From CAZMUQ01 sp964569845 (lineage in GTDB: Archaea > Thermoproteota > Bathyarchaeia > Hecatellales > Hecatellaceae): a stretch of 16,687 nt of DNA. The position numbers and the translations under genes are program-made. The DNA lies in NCBI GenBank assembly GCA_964569845.1, contig CAZMUQ010000023.1, forward strand, positions 1-16,687, written 5' to 3'. The notes under the pieces were generated by a model. The model saw nothing but the letters and a program-made list of their open reading frames with translations, ran no database searches and was not told the DNA's origin. Shown here in pieces: positions 1-7,468 of the stretch; within the stretch, counting starts at the first letter, position 1, and every line of letters begins with the position of its first letter.

Positions 1-50
1 CTCTGCTAGTTTTCACTATTGATGTTGTACATGCAAGATCCCCTGTAACG

Positions 51-938
51 TTAACACTTAAAACCTTGAAATTTTAAGCCTACAATATCCCCACTATTTA
101 GCTTTAACCTTAAACCTATAAGCTTCAGTAAACCACAATTTAGGATACCTTCAATACCTAAAATTTCCTTTCCGTTAACCATTGGTTTAACATTAGTTTT
201 AAAAGCAACACCAGAATACATTCTTCTAAAACCTTTACCAACAACATCTCCATTTAAAGTTTTTAGTAACCCTAACTTTTTAACTCCAATAGCAACCCCA
301 AATTTGTGATGCGGAATTCCACCATCAAAACAGTAAAATTTTCCGGAAAATTTTAAGGGTAAACTTGTTTTATTTTCATTCAAGTTTAAAGGTTTAACCA
401 AAGAAAAGCTTTTAAAGTTTTCAGCAACCTCAAAAAGTATTTCATCACCAACCCTAGATTTAACTTTTAAAGGTTTCATAAACTCCCTATCAACCTTAAC
501 TTTAAAAGCCCCCCTAGCTCTATAAGGATTATTTTTAAGAGTTCTAAGCTCAAAATGTGCATGTAAACTTGTCCAAGGCGGAAAATATCCTGAAACAATC
601 ATTTTACCTAGAGGATCTCCAAGAAAAATTTTTTCACCAATTTTAACCTTAGGTTTAACATGCAAAACTTTTAGAGCATATTCTTCATTAAGCTTAATAA
701 GAATTAAAGGCTCCTTACCATATGCATCACTTCTAAGCTTTAAAGATTCAAACCACTTAACGTTAACAATCCTACCCTCATCAAGAGGCATTAAAGCATC
801 AGTACCATCAAAATAAACATCTAAAGCTGATTCAGCTTTATGAGCTGGATAAGGGCTATTAAAAATACTAAAACATGTTTTCCATGGAAGCTTAAAAATA
901 AATCCTTTACTTTTAGCAACAACCCTAAAACTTTTCAA
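51..938 (-). CDS. M23-like (lysostaphin/duplicated hybrid motif fold) metallopeptidase-related protein
   Basis: This 295-residue protein has an N-terminal half that resembles peptidase family M23. The potential zinc and catalytic positions are all visible: H33 and D40 in the first motif, H93 in the strand before a KVKIGEKIFLGDPLG segment, and the HAH pair at 126-128. The first motif is H-x6-D rather than the usual H-x3-D, so activity is uncertain. Residues about 150-295 form a second part I do not recognise; it carries an HH pair at 210-211. I see no signal peptide or membrane segment, so the protein is probably cytoplasmic unless the start is wrong. The start is TTG at 936-938, overlapping the TGA stop of the upstream dehydrogenase gene by four bases, which suggests translational coupling. 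The next in-frame methionine is residue 50, which would lose the first motif. M23 enzymes normally cut peptidoglycan; a murein-free archaeon would need another substrate. The fold is fairly sure, the function unknown. Confidence 0.6.
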   Translation of the reverse strand: MKSFRVVAKSKGFIFKLPWKTCFSIFNSPYPAHKAESALDVYFDGTDALMPLDEGRIVNVKWFESLKLRSDAYGKEPLILIKLNEEYALKVLHVKPKVKIGEKIFLGDPLGKMIVSGYFPPWTSLHAHFELRTLKNNPYRARGAFKVKVDREFMKPLKVKSRVGDEILFEVAENFKSFSLVKPLNLNENKTSLPLKFSGKFYCFDGGIPHHKFGVAIGVKKLGLLKTLNGDVVGKGFRRMYSGVAFKTNVKPMVNGKEILGIEGILNCGLLKLIGLRLKLNSGDIVGLKFQGFKC

Positions 939-1897
939 CTTTCTTCAACCATGCACCTGGTAAACTCTAAAACTTTTTTAGCAGCTTCAATAGCTGCAGC
1001 TTCCTTAGCTTCAAATGTTTCAGCTCCAATATGAGGTGTACAAACAACATGCGGATGATTAAGAATTTTAAGATTTTTTGGAGGCTCCTCAGAATATACA
1101 TCTAAACCTACACCTGAAATTTTACCTTCAATGAGAGCCTTATAAAGTGCATCTTCATCTACAATTCCTCCTCTAGAAGTGTTAACTAGTATCGGTTTTT
1201 TACGCATAAGGTTAAACTCCCTTTCACCTATAAGCATTCTAGTATCTCCTGTTAAGGGAACATGAATAGTTATAACATCAGCTTCAGTAAGCAACTCTTC
1301 AAGATTTAAAGCAACTCTAAAGCCCTCTTCTAAAGCTTCTTTAAGCTTAGCTTTAGCTAGTTTTCCGTTTTCCCTAAAAAGGATATCATAAACTATAACT
1401 TTCATCCCAAAAGCTTTACCTATTTTTGCAACCCTTGAACCTATCCTACCAAAACCGATAACACCCAAAGTTTTACCTGAAAGTATGGTTCCTGTAAGCT
1501 TACTTTTTATCCATTCACCCCTCTTAACAGAAGAGTCTGCATAAGGAATCTTTCTTGCAACTGCTAAAATAAGTCCGAAAGTTAATTCTGCAACAGATTG
1601 AGCTGTAGCTTCTCCAGTATTATAAACTTTTACACCTTTTTCCTCAGCTTTCCTAACATCAATATTATCTAAACCGATTCCTGCTCTAACAACAATTTTA
1701 AGTTTTCCGCAATCTTCTAAAGTATCGCTTGTAAGCTTTGTTTTTCCACGTAAAATTATGCAATCAAAATTTTTAATAATATTTTTAAGCTCTTCAGCTG
1801 AAATCTCATCTTTAACTTCAACTTCAAATCCAGCTTTCCTTAAAATTTCAGCACATTTTTCATGAACTTTATCACAGATAAGAACTTTAAAACTCAA
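935..1897 (-). CDS. serA: D-3-phosphoglycerate dehydrogenase-like 2-hydroxyacid dehydrogenase (short form)
   Basis: This is an NAD-dependent D-2-hydroxyacid dehydrogenase, most like the short form of phosphoglycerate dehydrogenase, which oxidises 3-phosphoglycerate in the first step of serine synthesis. The Rossmann motif GFGRIG lies at 149-153 or so, followed by an acidic residue after strand 2 (VYD, about 171). The catalytic triad is visible: R242 in NTSRGGIVDE, E271 in LDVYSEEPP and H289 in TPHIGAET. At 320 residues it ends after the catalytic core and lacks the C-terminal ACT or intervening domains of the ~525-residue form, so serine feedback through an ACT domain is not expected. The start is TTG at 1895-1897, nine bases after the YchF stop, with a GAGGGTGA Shine-Dalgarno stretch overlapping that stop. 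It lies in an operon between the GTPase and the M23-like gene. A glyoxylate or hydroxypyruvate reductase role is the main alternative. Confidence 0.85.
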   Translation of the reverse strand: MSFKVLICDKVHEKCAEILRKAGFEVEVKDEISAEELKNIIKNFDCIILRGKTKLTSDTLEDCGKLKIVVRAGIGLDNIDVRKAEEKGVKVYNTGEATAQSVAELTFGLILAVARKIPYADSSVKRGEWIKSKLTGTILSGKTLGVIGFGRIGSRVAKIGKAFGMKVIVYDILFRENGKLAKAKLKEALEEGFRVALNLEELLTEADVITIHVPLTGDTRMLIGEREFNLMRKKPILVNTSRGGIVDEDALYKALIEGKISGVGLDVYSEEPPKNLKILNHPHVVCTPHIGAETFEAKEAAAIEAAKKVLEFTRCMVEES

Positions 1898-1906
1898 GTT
1901 AAGTTT

Positions 1907-3115
1907 TCACCCTCTCCCCTTAGCTGAAACAATTTTTACAATATCCCTATGCTTTAAAACATAATCTTCCCCAAGCCTTCTTCTACTTCTAACATCCACA
2001 GCATATATAAATGTTTCAGCAAGTTCACTATGAATCATTCCTGCAAAATCTTTAACAGTTGTACCTTTAGGTATAAGGTAACAATCAGGTAAAACTCTTC
2101 CATAATGGTCTGTAAGCTTACTTTCATCTTCAACAGGAAAAACAGCAATTAAACCTGCAATATTAAAAAGTGAAAAGTTTAATGCTTGCTGAACACCAGT
2201 ACCACCATAAACTCTTAAAACTCTATCTTTAACCATTTTTAAAGCTAAAACCTGCTTTTCAGTAAGTTTCCCCTCATCTAAAACTTTAAAATCAGAATCT
2301 CCAGGCTTATAACCTATAAGCTTAGCTTCAGCAGCTCTTCTTAAAACAAGTTCAGCTTCAGCTGAACATGGAATAACGGGGTAGCCTGTCTCCTTAAGAA
2401 GCCTAATATTTTCTTCAGCTTGAGGTAGGTCAATCTTGTTAGCTACAAGAATAATTGGTTTAGCTTCCCTCCTAATATTGGATGCAAGCAATCTAAGCTC
2501 TTCATCCGTAAAGCTTGAAGGTTTTTTAGATTTAAGGTTAAGCCTCTCTAAAGCTTCCTCAATAAACCTTCTTTTAACTTGTAAACCTGAAAGTTTTGAT
2601 GTTAAAAGGCTTGTTAAATCCTCCCTTAAAGTTTCAGCTTTTCTAGCAATTCTATCCCAATCCTTCTTTAAAATCTGAAAAAACCACATATCAAACTCTT
2701 TTTCAAGAAACCTTAAATCTTCAACAGGGTTTCTTGTTCCAGGTTTACATGGTCGACCCTCCTCATCTGTTGCTCCAGCAGCATCTAAAATTAGTAAAAG
2801 AACATCAGCTTTTCTAACTTCATCTAAAAACTGGTTTCCTAAACCTCTTCCACGCCAAGCTTCAGGTACAAGTCCAGGACAATCAACAAGATTTACAGGG
2901 CAAAATCTTACACCATCCACACATGCAGAATTTACAGGGTCATCCTTTACATTAAACTCTTTACAAACACATTCAACAGTCACATAGGTTACACCAACAT
3001 TAGCTTTTTTAGTGGTAAAAGGATAATTTGCTATAGGAACTGAAGCCAGAGTTGCAGCTGAAAAAAATGTGCTTTTACCAACATTAGGTTTACCAACTAA
3101 ACCTACAACAACCAT
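1907..3115 (-). CDS. ychF: YchF/Obg-family GTPase with C-terminal TGS domain
   Basis: This is a translation-factor-class P-loop GTPase of the Obg/YchF group, in the archaeal 390-400 residue form. The G1 motif GKPNVGKST is at 8-16, a switch region NYPFTTKKANVG at 30-41, the G3 motif DCPG at 78-81, followed by the family signature GRGLGNQFLDEVRKAD, then G4 NKID at 226-229 and a G5-like CSAEAEL at 250-256. A TGS domain fills about 323-399. Family members bind ribosomes and hydrolyse GTP or ATP; the cellular job is not well fixed. A run of cysteines (49, 51, 65, 72, 79) sits between G2 and G3. The start is ATG at 3113-3115, with AGGTTG upstream; another ATG four bases upstream is out of frame. 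It is the first gene of a unit with the dehydrogenase and the M23-like gene, behind a TATA element at 3173-3180. Confidence 0.93.
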   Translation of the reverse strand: MVVVGLVGKPNVGKSTFFSAATLASVPIANYPFTTKKANVGVTYVTVECVCKEFNVKDDPVNSACVDGVRFCPVNLVDCPGLVPEAWRGRGLGNQFLDEVRKADVLLLILDAAGATDEEGRPCKPGTRNPVEDLRFLEKEFDMWFFQILKKDWDRIARKAETLREDLTSLLTSKLSGLQVKRRFIEEALERLNLKSKKPSSFTDEELRLLASNIRREAKPIILVANKIDLPQAEENIRLLKETGYPVIPCSAEAELVLRRAAEAKLIGYKPGDSDFKVLDEGKLTEKQVLALKMVKDRVLRVYGGTGVQQALNFSLFNIAGLIAVFPVEDESKLTDHYGRVLPDCYLIPKGTTVKDFAGMIHSELAETFIYAVDVRSRRRLGEDYVLKHRDIVKIVSAKGRG

Positions 3116-3172
3116 TCATCAACAACCTAAAAAAAGTTAATTAAATCTTGCTTAAAAAGCCTTGATAAAGTT

Positions 3173-3180
3173 TTATATAA
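3173..3180 (-). promoter_or_regulatory. TATA box for the ychF operon
   Basis: The minus strand reads TTATATAA here, a close match to an archaeal TATA box, with A/T-rich sequence upstream. It lies about 60 bases before the ychF ATG, so transcription would begin near 3150 and give a leader of about 35 bases, long enough for the weak ribosome binding site AGGTTG. No better TATA element is seen in the 216-base gap. Confidence 0.5.
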
Positions 3181-3228
3181 GAATTAAGCTTTAAACTTCC
3201 CATAAAACTAAAAACTAGGACAGCTTAA

Positions 3229-3254
3229 AAGCAAACCTAAATAAAAATTTGCTT
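3229..3254. repeat. Short inverted repeat in the 216-base gap
   Basis: AAGCAAA at 3229-3235 pairs perfectly with TTTGCTT at 3248-3254, leaving a 12-base loop. It lies between the radical SAM stop and the ychF promoter. The stem is short and AT-rich; it may be a 3' end structure for the radical SAM transcript or chance. The rest of the 3116-3331 gap holds the ychF promoter and a T-rich tract; I see no tRNA or reading frame in it. Confidence 0.25.
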
Positions 3255-3284
3255 CACAAGTTTTAAATGGTAAAACCTAACACT

Positions 3285-3290
3285 AAAAAA
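3285..3290 (-). terminator. Possible T-tract terminator after the radical SAM gene
   Basis: On the minus strand, about 42 bases beyond the stop of the radical SAM gene, there is a run of six T inside AAATTTTTTAG. Archaeal RNA polymerase often stops at such U-rich tracts without a hairpin. The inverted repeat at 3229-3254 lies further on. The call is weak in such an AT-rich sequence. Confidence 0.3.
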
Positions 3291-3331
3291 TTTCTTAAGC
3301 TAGGTTTTTATGGAATTAGGAGATAGCCTAT

Positions 3332-4843
3332 TTAGATTTGGATTATGCTCCAATTAGGTTTTTCTTTAATGTTCAGCAGCTTCTCAAATTTAACATTTAA
3401 AACTTTTAAAGCCCTATTCCAACCAACTAAACCTCCACCATGTTTAACGGTTTCCAAGATTACCTCACCAAATTTTTCATCTCCAATGGATAAAGTTGCC
3501 TGAATTTGAGCATGTTTAGGGTTTAAAGTTTCAACTACAAACCTTCTATCATTCTTTAAACCTGAAATTATTCTTTTATAAGCTTCCTCCAAGTATTTTA
3601 GAGGTTTAACCTTGTAAAGCTGAAGAGGTGTGTGAGGTTTAGGTATAAGCGGATTGATACTTAACCTTACACTCTTAAAACCAAAACCAGCATCAGCAAC
3701 TTTTTTAGCAAGATTAACAATCTTATCTAAATCCTCAAAAGTTTCATCTGGAACACCAACCATAAAATAAAGTTTAACATTTCTTATTCCAGCTTTAAAA
3801 GCTAGCTTAGCAGCTTCAACAACATCTTCATCCTTAAAATGCTTACCTAAACTTTTTCTAAGCTGCCAGCATCCAACTTCAGGTGCAAAAGTTACTGTTC
3901 GCTGCCTACCTTTAACAAGACACCTAAAAAGTTTCTCAGAAACATTATCTACAGCTAATGAGGGAACTGAAATTTCAACATTACCGCTATTTAAGCTTAC
4001 AATGTATTCACATAAATCTTCAAGTTTAGGGTAATATGCTAAACCTGCACCTACAAGTGTAACCTTGCTAACACCAGTAAATCTTAAACCTTCAAAAATG
4101 ATATCTTCAAGCTTCCCTAAACTTCTAAACCTCATAGGCCAACCAATATGAGTTATAAGGCAAAATCTACATTTTCTGGGACAACCTCTAACAACTTCAA
4201 CCATAAAAGTTTTACCAAAAATAGGCATATAGGGGCTTTTAAAATCAACTTCAGGTAAAATTTCAGCTAAAGGATGAGGCGCCTCATCCAAGTTTTCAAT
4301 ATAAACCCTCCTAGCTTTTAAAGCTTCAGCAGGGAAAAAACCATCTTTTTTCTCAAAAATCCTTAAGGATTTTTCTTTTAAGGCTTGCTTTAAACCTTCA
4401 ACAAAAAAATCTAGGATAGGTTCAAGTTCACCTATGATAAAAAGGTCTATAAAGTTTTTTAGGGGAAGCGGATTCTCAGTAATGCATGGACCTCCAGCAA
4501 CTATTAAAGGTTTAAGCTTTCTTTTCCACCTTAAAACCTCGATTCCTGAATCTAAAAGCATCTTTAAAGCATTAAAGTAATCCTCCTCAAACTGAAAGGT
4601 AAAAGCTATAACATCAAATCTACTTAATGGTTGGTGAGATTCTAAACTTAGTATAGGCTCACCTTTTAATGGAAGAAAAAACCTTTCACAAACAACATCT
4701 TCCCTAGAGTTTAAAAGAGCATAAAGAAGCTGAACCGTAAAACCTGACATACCAACCCTGTAAATATTGGGATAACATAAAGCTATTCTAAGCTCAACCT
4801 TACGCCAATCCTTCTTAACAATATTTCTTTCCTTAAGATTCAT
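3332..4843 (-). CDS. Radical SAM protein with N-terminal B12-binding-like domain
   Basis: The cluster motif CPRKCRFC places C221, C225 and C228 as the CxxxCxxC ligands of a [4Fe-4S] cluster, so this is a radical SAM enzyme. Residues about 15-150 form a Rossmann-like domain (RIALCYPNIYRVGMSG, FDVIAFTFQFEEDYFNAL, LIVAGGPCITENP, IGELEPILDFF) like the cobalamin-binding domain of B12-type radical SAM proteins. The DxHxxG cobalamin-ligand motif is not visible, so B12, if bound, is probably base-off or the domain is degenerate. The SAM barrel runs from about 212 to 430. Substrate unknown; I would not assign a methylthiotransferase or cyclase role. I chose ATG at 4841-4843; a TTG directly upstream would add one residue. 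AGGTTTTG precedes the start. It stands alone, divergent from the GNAT gene, with a 216-base gap to ychF. Confidence 0.8.
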   Translation of the reverse strand: MNLKERNIVKKDWRKVELRIALCYPNIYRVGMSGFTVQLLYALLNSREDVVCERFFLPLKGEPILSLESHQPLSRFDVIAFTFQFEEDYFNALKMLLDSGIEVLRWKRKLKPLIVAGGPCITENPLPLKNFIDLFIIGELEPILDFFVEGLKQALKEKSLRIFEKKDGFFPAEALKARRVYIENLDEAPHPLAEILPEVDFKSPYMPIFGKTFMVEVVRGCPRKCRFCLITHIGWPMRFRSLGKLEDIIFEGLRFTGVSKVTLVGAGLAYYPKLEDLCEYIVSLNSGNVEISVPSLAVDNVSEKLFRCLVKGRQRTVTFAPEVGCWQLRKSLGKHFKDEDVVEAAKLAFKAGIRNVKLYFMVGVPDETFEDLDKIVNLAKKVADAGFGFKSVRLSINPLIPKPHTPLQLYKVKPLKYLEEAYKRIISGLKNDRRFVVETLNPKHAQIQATLSIGDEKFGEVILETVKHGGGLVGWNRALKVLNVKFEKLLNIKEKPNWSIIQI

Positions 4844-4866
4844 CAAAACCTATAAAACTCCTCTAA

Positions 4867-4876
4867 TTGTATAAAG
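4867..4876 (-). promoter_or_regulatory. Candidate TATA element for the radical SAM gene
   Basis: The minus strand reads CTTTATACAA about 28 bases before the chosen ATG, which would fit a leaderless or nearly leaderless transcript. A second AT-rich candidate, CTTTTAATTTTT at about 4882-4893, would leave a short leader that includes the AGG ribosome binding site. The 159-base gap 4847-5005 is a divergent promoter region shared with the GNAT gene. Confidence 0.3.
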
Positions 4877-4947
4877 CCTCCAAAAATTAAAAGATAAACA
4901 ACCTGTAAAGTTTTTACCTAAAATTAAAGAATTTTAACAATGTAAAT

Positions 4948-4958
4948 TTAAGTTTAAA
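4948..4958 (+). promoter_or_regulatory. Candidate TATA element for the GNAT gene
   Basis: The plus strand reads TTAAGTTTAAA about 50 bases before the ATG at 5006. Transcription from it would begin near 4980 and give a leader of about 25 bases that carries the G-rich ribosome binding site AGGGGG at 4995-5000. The AT-rich surroundings make the exact element uncertain. Confidence 0.35.
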
Positions 4959-5005
4959 GTAACAACTAGAAATTTTCAGTTTATTTAAGATAGCAGGGGG
5001 CTATA

Positions 5006-5509
5006 ATGGCGGCTAAAGTTAAAATTAGGGAGTTTAAAAATGAGGATACCTCCACTGTTCTTAGAGTTATTAATGATTCTGCTAAAGCATACAAATCTGT
5101 TCTTCCTCCAAATGTTTACAAGGAACCTCAAATGAGTTTAGAGGAATTTCTTGAGGAAGCTAAAAGAATAAAGTTTTATGTAGCTGAGTTTGAGGGAAAA
5201 ATTGTTGGTGTTATGGGTTATGAGTATGTTAAAGATGTATGCTTAATTAGGCATGCATATATTAAACCAGGATATCAAAGAATAGGAATTGGAACCCTAC
5301 TTCTTAAACATCTAGAAAATCTCATAAAAATTGAGGGTAAAACACGGAAACTTATTGTTGGAACTTATGCTAAAGCCTACTGGGCAATAGCATTCTATAG
5401 GAAGCATGGATTCAATCTAGTGTCAGATTCAGATAGTGTACTAAGAAGCTATTATCAGATACTAGATATTCAAAGAAAAAACTCTGTAGCTTTAGAAAAA
5501 ACTCTTTAA
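5006..5509 (+). CDS. GNAT-family N-acetyltransferase
   Basis: This 167-residue protein has the GNAT fold. Motif A, the acetyl-CoA pyrophosphate loop, is visible as YQRIGIG at 90-96 after the strand LIRHAYIKP, and motif B as AYWAIAFYRKHGF at 124-136, with a following C-terminal strand. The N-terminal KIREFKNEDTSTVLRVINDS is a typical GNAT opening helix. The acceptor cannot be told: small-molecule amines, protein N termini (RimI type) and others all use this fold. The start is ATG behind AGGGGG with five bases between. It is the only plus-strand gene in the window and ends nine bases from the convergent end of the GlmU-like gene. Codon use looks like its neighbours, so recent transfer is not obvious. 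Confidence 0.82.
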   Translation: MAAKVKIREFKNEDTSTVLRVINDSAKAYKSVLPPNVYKEPQMSLEEFLEEAKRIKFYVAEFEGKIVGVMGYEYVKDVCLIRHAYIKPGYQRIGIGTLLLKHLENLIKIEGKTRKLIVGTYAKAYWAIAFYRKHGFNLVSDSDSVLRSYYQILDIQRKNSVALEKTL

Positions 5510-5518
5510 CTTCCTAAG

Positions 5519-6790
5519 CTAACTTAAACTTTTAAACTTTAATTTTTGCTCAACTATAACCCTCGTATTCGGAGGGACATCCCGGTAAACACAAATATTT
5601 GGGCCTATTTGACTATTTGGCCCAATTTTTACTCCAGGCATTAGACTTACATTTATACCTGTTTGAACATTATCCCCTAAGATAACTCCAAGTTTTTCTC
5701 TTCCACTGTCAGTAAGCTTACCTTTTAAAAACATTTTAATTGCCCCCCTATCAAATCTAAGGTTTCCTACAAGTGTTCCTGCACCAAGATTACAATTTTC
5801 ACCTATAATACTATCCCCAACATAGGATAAATGTGGAATCTTAGAATTATCCATAACTAAAGAATTTTTAATTTCGCATCCATTTCCAACTTTAACATTC
5901 CTACCGAGACTGGTATAAGCTCTAAGATAACAGTTAGGCCCAATATTTGAGCCTCCACCAATATAAACTGGACCTTCAACATATACTCCAGACCTTAAAA
6001 TAGCTCCCCTCTCAACAACAACTAAACCTGAAATTTTAACACCTTTCTCAATTTTACCCTCAATTTTTGAGCGTCTAAGACTTAAAAGATACCTTTTATT
6101 TGCTTCAAGCAGGTCCCATGGTTTTCCAATATCAAGCCAATCTAAACTTTTAACCTTTACAGTATAAACATTAAATCCTTCCTTAACCATAAGCCTAACA
6201 GCATCTGTAAGTTCAACTTCTCCTCTAACAGATTTTTCAACTTTACTTAAAAACTTAAAAATATCTTGGTTAAACACGTATACACCTGCATTTATAAGGT
6301 TGCTTAAAGGTTGATTAGGCTTCTCAACCAAATCTTTAACCTTACCATCCCTATCCAGCATAAGAACACCATAATCTTCAGGATTACTAACTTCAACAGC
6401 AACCAGAATAGGAGACTTCCTTTTCCTGTAAGCCTTATAAACCCTTGTTAAAACCCCGTTTGCAAGGTACAAATCTCCATAGGAAACAATAAATTCCTCG
6501 TCAACTAATCCATCTAAAATTTTTAAAGCATCACCAGTCCCGGAGGGTTTTTCCTGCCACACATATTTTAACCTTAAACCACTTTTTTTACCATCACCAA
6601 AAAACTTGATAATATGCTCACCAAGATAACCTACAACAATGTAAACTTCTTTAACTCTTAAAGTTTTAAGTTGACTTAAAATATAGCTTAAAAGAGGCTT
6701 ACCACCAACAGGTAAAAGTGGTTTAGGTTTAGTTAAAGTTAAAGGTTGAAGCCTTTCCCCAAACCCAGCTGCTAAAATAACAGCTTTCAA
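5519..6790 (-). CDS. glmU: Bifunctional GlmU-like sugar-1-phosphate nucleotidyltransferase/acetyltransferase
   Basis: The N-terminal domain (about 1-235) is a nucleotidyltransferase with the signature LAAGFGERLQPLTLTKPKP at 6-24, and SYGDLY at 103-108 supplying the metal-binding Asp. Residues about 243-410 are a left-handed beta-helix of hexapeptide repeats. Within it, PHLSYVGDSIIG puts H320 at the catalytic-base position of GlmU acetyltransferases, followed by NLGAGT and N343. This supports a two-step role: acetylating glucosamine-1-phosphate and making UDP-N-acetylglucosamine, as in characterised archaeal homologues such as Sulfolobus ST0452; glucose-1-phosphate thymidylyltransferase activity is also possible. 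At 423 residues it is close to those homologues. The start is TTG at 6788-6790, required because the nucleotide-binding motif begins at residue 2; AAGG lies just upstream. It is the last gene of the S15 operon, ten bases after rps3ae. Confidence 0.86.
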   Translation of the reverse strand: MKAVILAAGFGERLQPLTLTKPKPLLPVGGKPLLSYILSQLKTLRVKEVYIVVGYLGEHIIKFFGDGKKSGLRLKYVWQEKPSGTGDALKILDGLVDEEFIVSYGDLYLANGVLTRVYKAYRKRKSPILVAVEVSNPEDYGVLMLDRDGKVKDLVEKPNQPLSNLINAGVYVFNQDIFKFLSKVEKSVRGEVELTDAVRLMVKEGFNVYTVKVKSLDWLDIGKPWDLLEANKRYLLSLRRSKIEGKIEKGVKISGLVVVERGAILRSGVYVEGPVYIGGGSNIGPNCYLRAYTSLGRNVKVGNGCEIKNSLVMDNSKIPHLSYVGDSIIGENCNLGAGTLVGNLRFDRGAIKMFLKGKLTDSGREKLGVILGDNVQTGINVSLMPGVKIGPNSQIGPNICVYRDVPPNTRVIVEQKLKFKSLS

Positions 6791-6800
6791 CCTTAAAACC

Positions 6801-7418
6801 TTAACTTGAAGGTTGACTTGGAGTTACTTGTAAAACTTCTAAAGGTTTAGTTAAAAGCTTAGTTTTTCTTATGCCAACATGCCTTAAAGGTGCAATTTTT
6901 GTTGCATGATTATAGATGTCTGATGCAATCTTACCTAAAACAGCTTCCTGAACAAACTGTTCATAGCTTAAGTTTTTACTTTTCTCAAGGATAACTTCAC
7001 CCATAATTTTTCTTATAGCCTTTTCTTGAGAGGGGGCCAATCTTCTTCTTGAAAATGCTACACCATAAACTCTAATCTTCCATCCATCCTTAGTTTCAAC
7101 ATCAAATATTCCATCAATTTTTGAGCTTCCACGCCGCACAAGACTTCTAAGGTATTCTCTACTATACTCATGACCCTTGAATACTGTTTCAAGTCTTAAA
7201 CCATCAACTTTAACAACTTGAAAGTAAAGCTTAATATTCATATGGGAAAAATCTTTTTTTGTTAAATCATAAAGAGTAGCCTCAACAACTCTTCCAACAG
7301 CATTTTCAGGGTTTGTTACAGGAATTAAAGCTATTTCATGACCTCCAAAATACTTTGGAGCATAAACTGTACACCATGTTTTTAAACGCCACTTATCTCT
7401 AATCTTCCTACTAGACAT
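6801..7418 (-). CDS. rps3ae: 30S ribosomal protein S3Ae (eS1)
   Basis: This 205-residue basic protein matches the archaeal and eukaryotic small-subunit protein S3Ae/eS1 throughout. Recognisable stretches are the N-terminal DKWRLKTWCTVYAPKYFG, IALIPVTNPENAVGRVVEATLYDLT, YSREYLRSLVRRGSSKIDG and the R/K-rich FSRRRLAPSQEKAIRKIM. Length is normal for the archaeal form. The protein binds near the mRNA exit channel of the 30S subunit. The ATG at 7416-7418 has GAGGTG almost adjacent (two bases from the start). It follows the seryl-tRNA synthetase by 50 bases and precedes the GlmU-like gene by 10, all on one strand, so co-transcription with S15 is likely. Confidence 0.95.
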   Translation of the reverse strand: MSSRKIRDKWRLKTWCTVYAPKYFGGHEIALIPVTNPENAVGRVVEATLYDLTKKDFSHMNIKLYFQVVKVDGLRLETVFKGHEYSREYLRSLVRRGSSKIDGIFDVETKDGWKIRVYGVAFSRRRLAPSQEKAIRKIMGEVILEKSKNLSYEQFVQEAVLGKIASDIYNHATKIAPLRHVGIRKTKLLTKPLEVLQVTPSQPSS

Positions 7419-7468
7419 GCCACCTCAAACCCTTAACATCAACATAGACATAGACAATTAATCAACCT

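Noticed and set aside
1..77. A plus-strand frame open from the left edge to a TAA at 75-77, and a minus-strand frame open from about 86 to the edge.
   Set aside because: Both are about 25 codons, have no start or motif inside the window, and overlap the M23-like gene end. Either could be the edge of a neighbour, but neither can be supported.
840..1034. Plus-strand open frame of 64 codons.
   Set aside because: It lies antisense to the dehydrogenase and M23-like genes, has no ribosome binding site or family resemblance, and is explained by codon bias of the real genes.
3110..3125. C-box-like TTGATGA words at the starts of ychF and the radical SAM gene, suggesting a C/D guide RNA.
   Set aside because: No matching D box (CTGA) or second box pair lies at a proper distance; the word arises from the start codon context.
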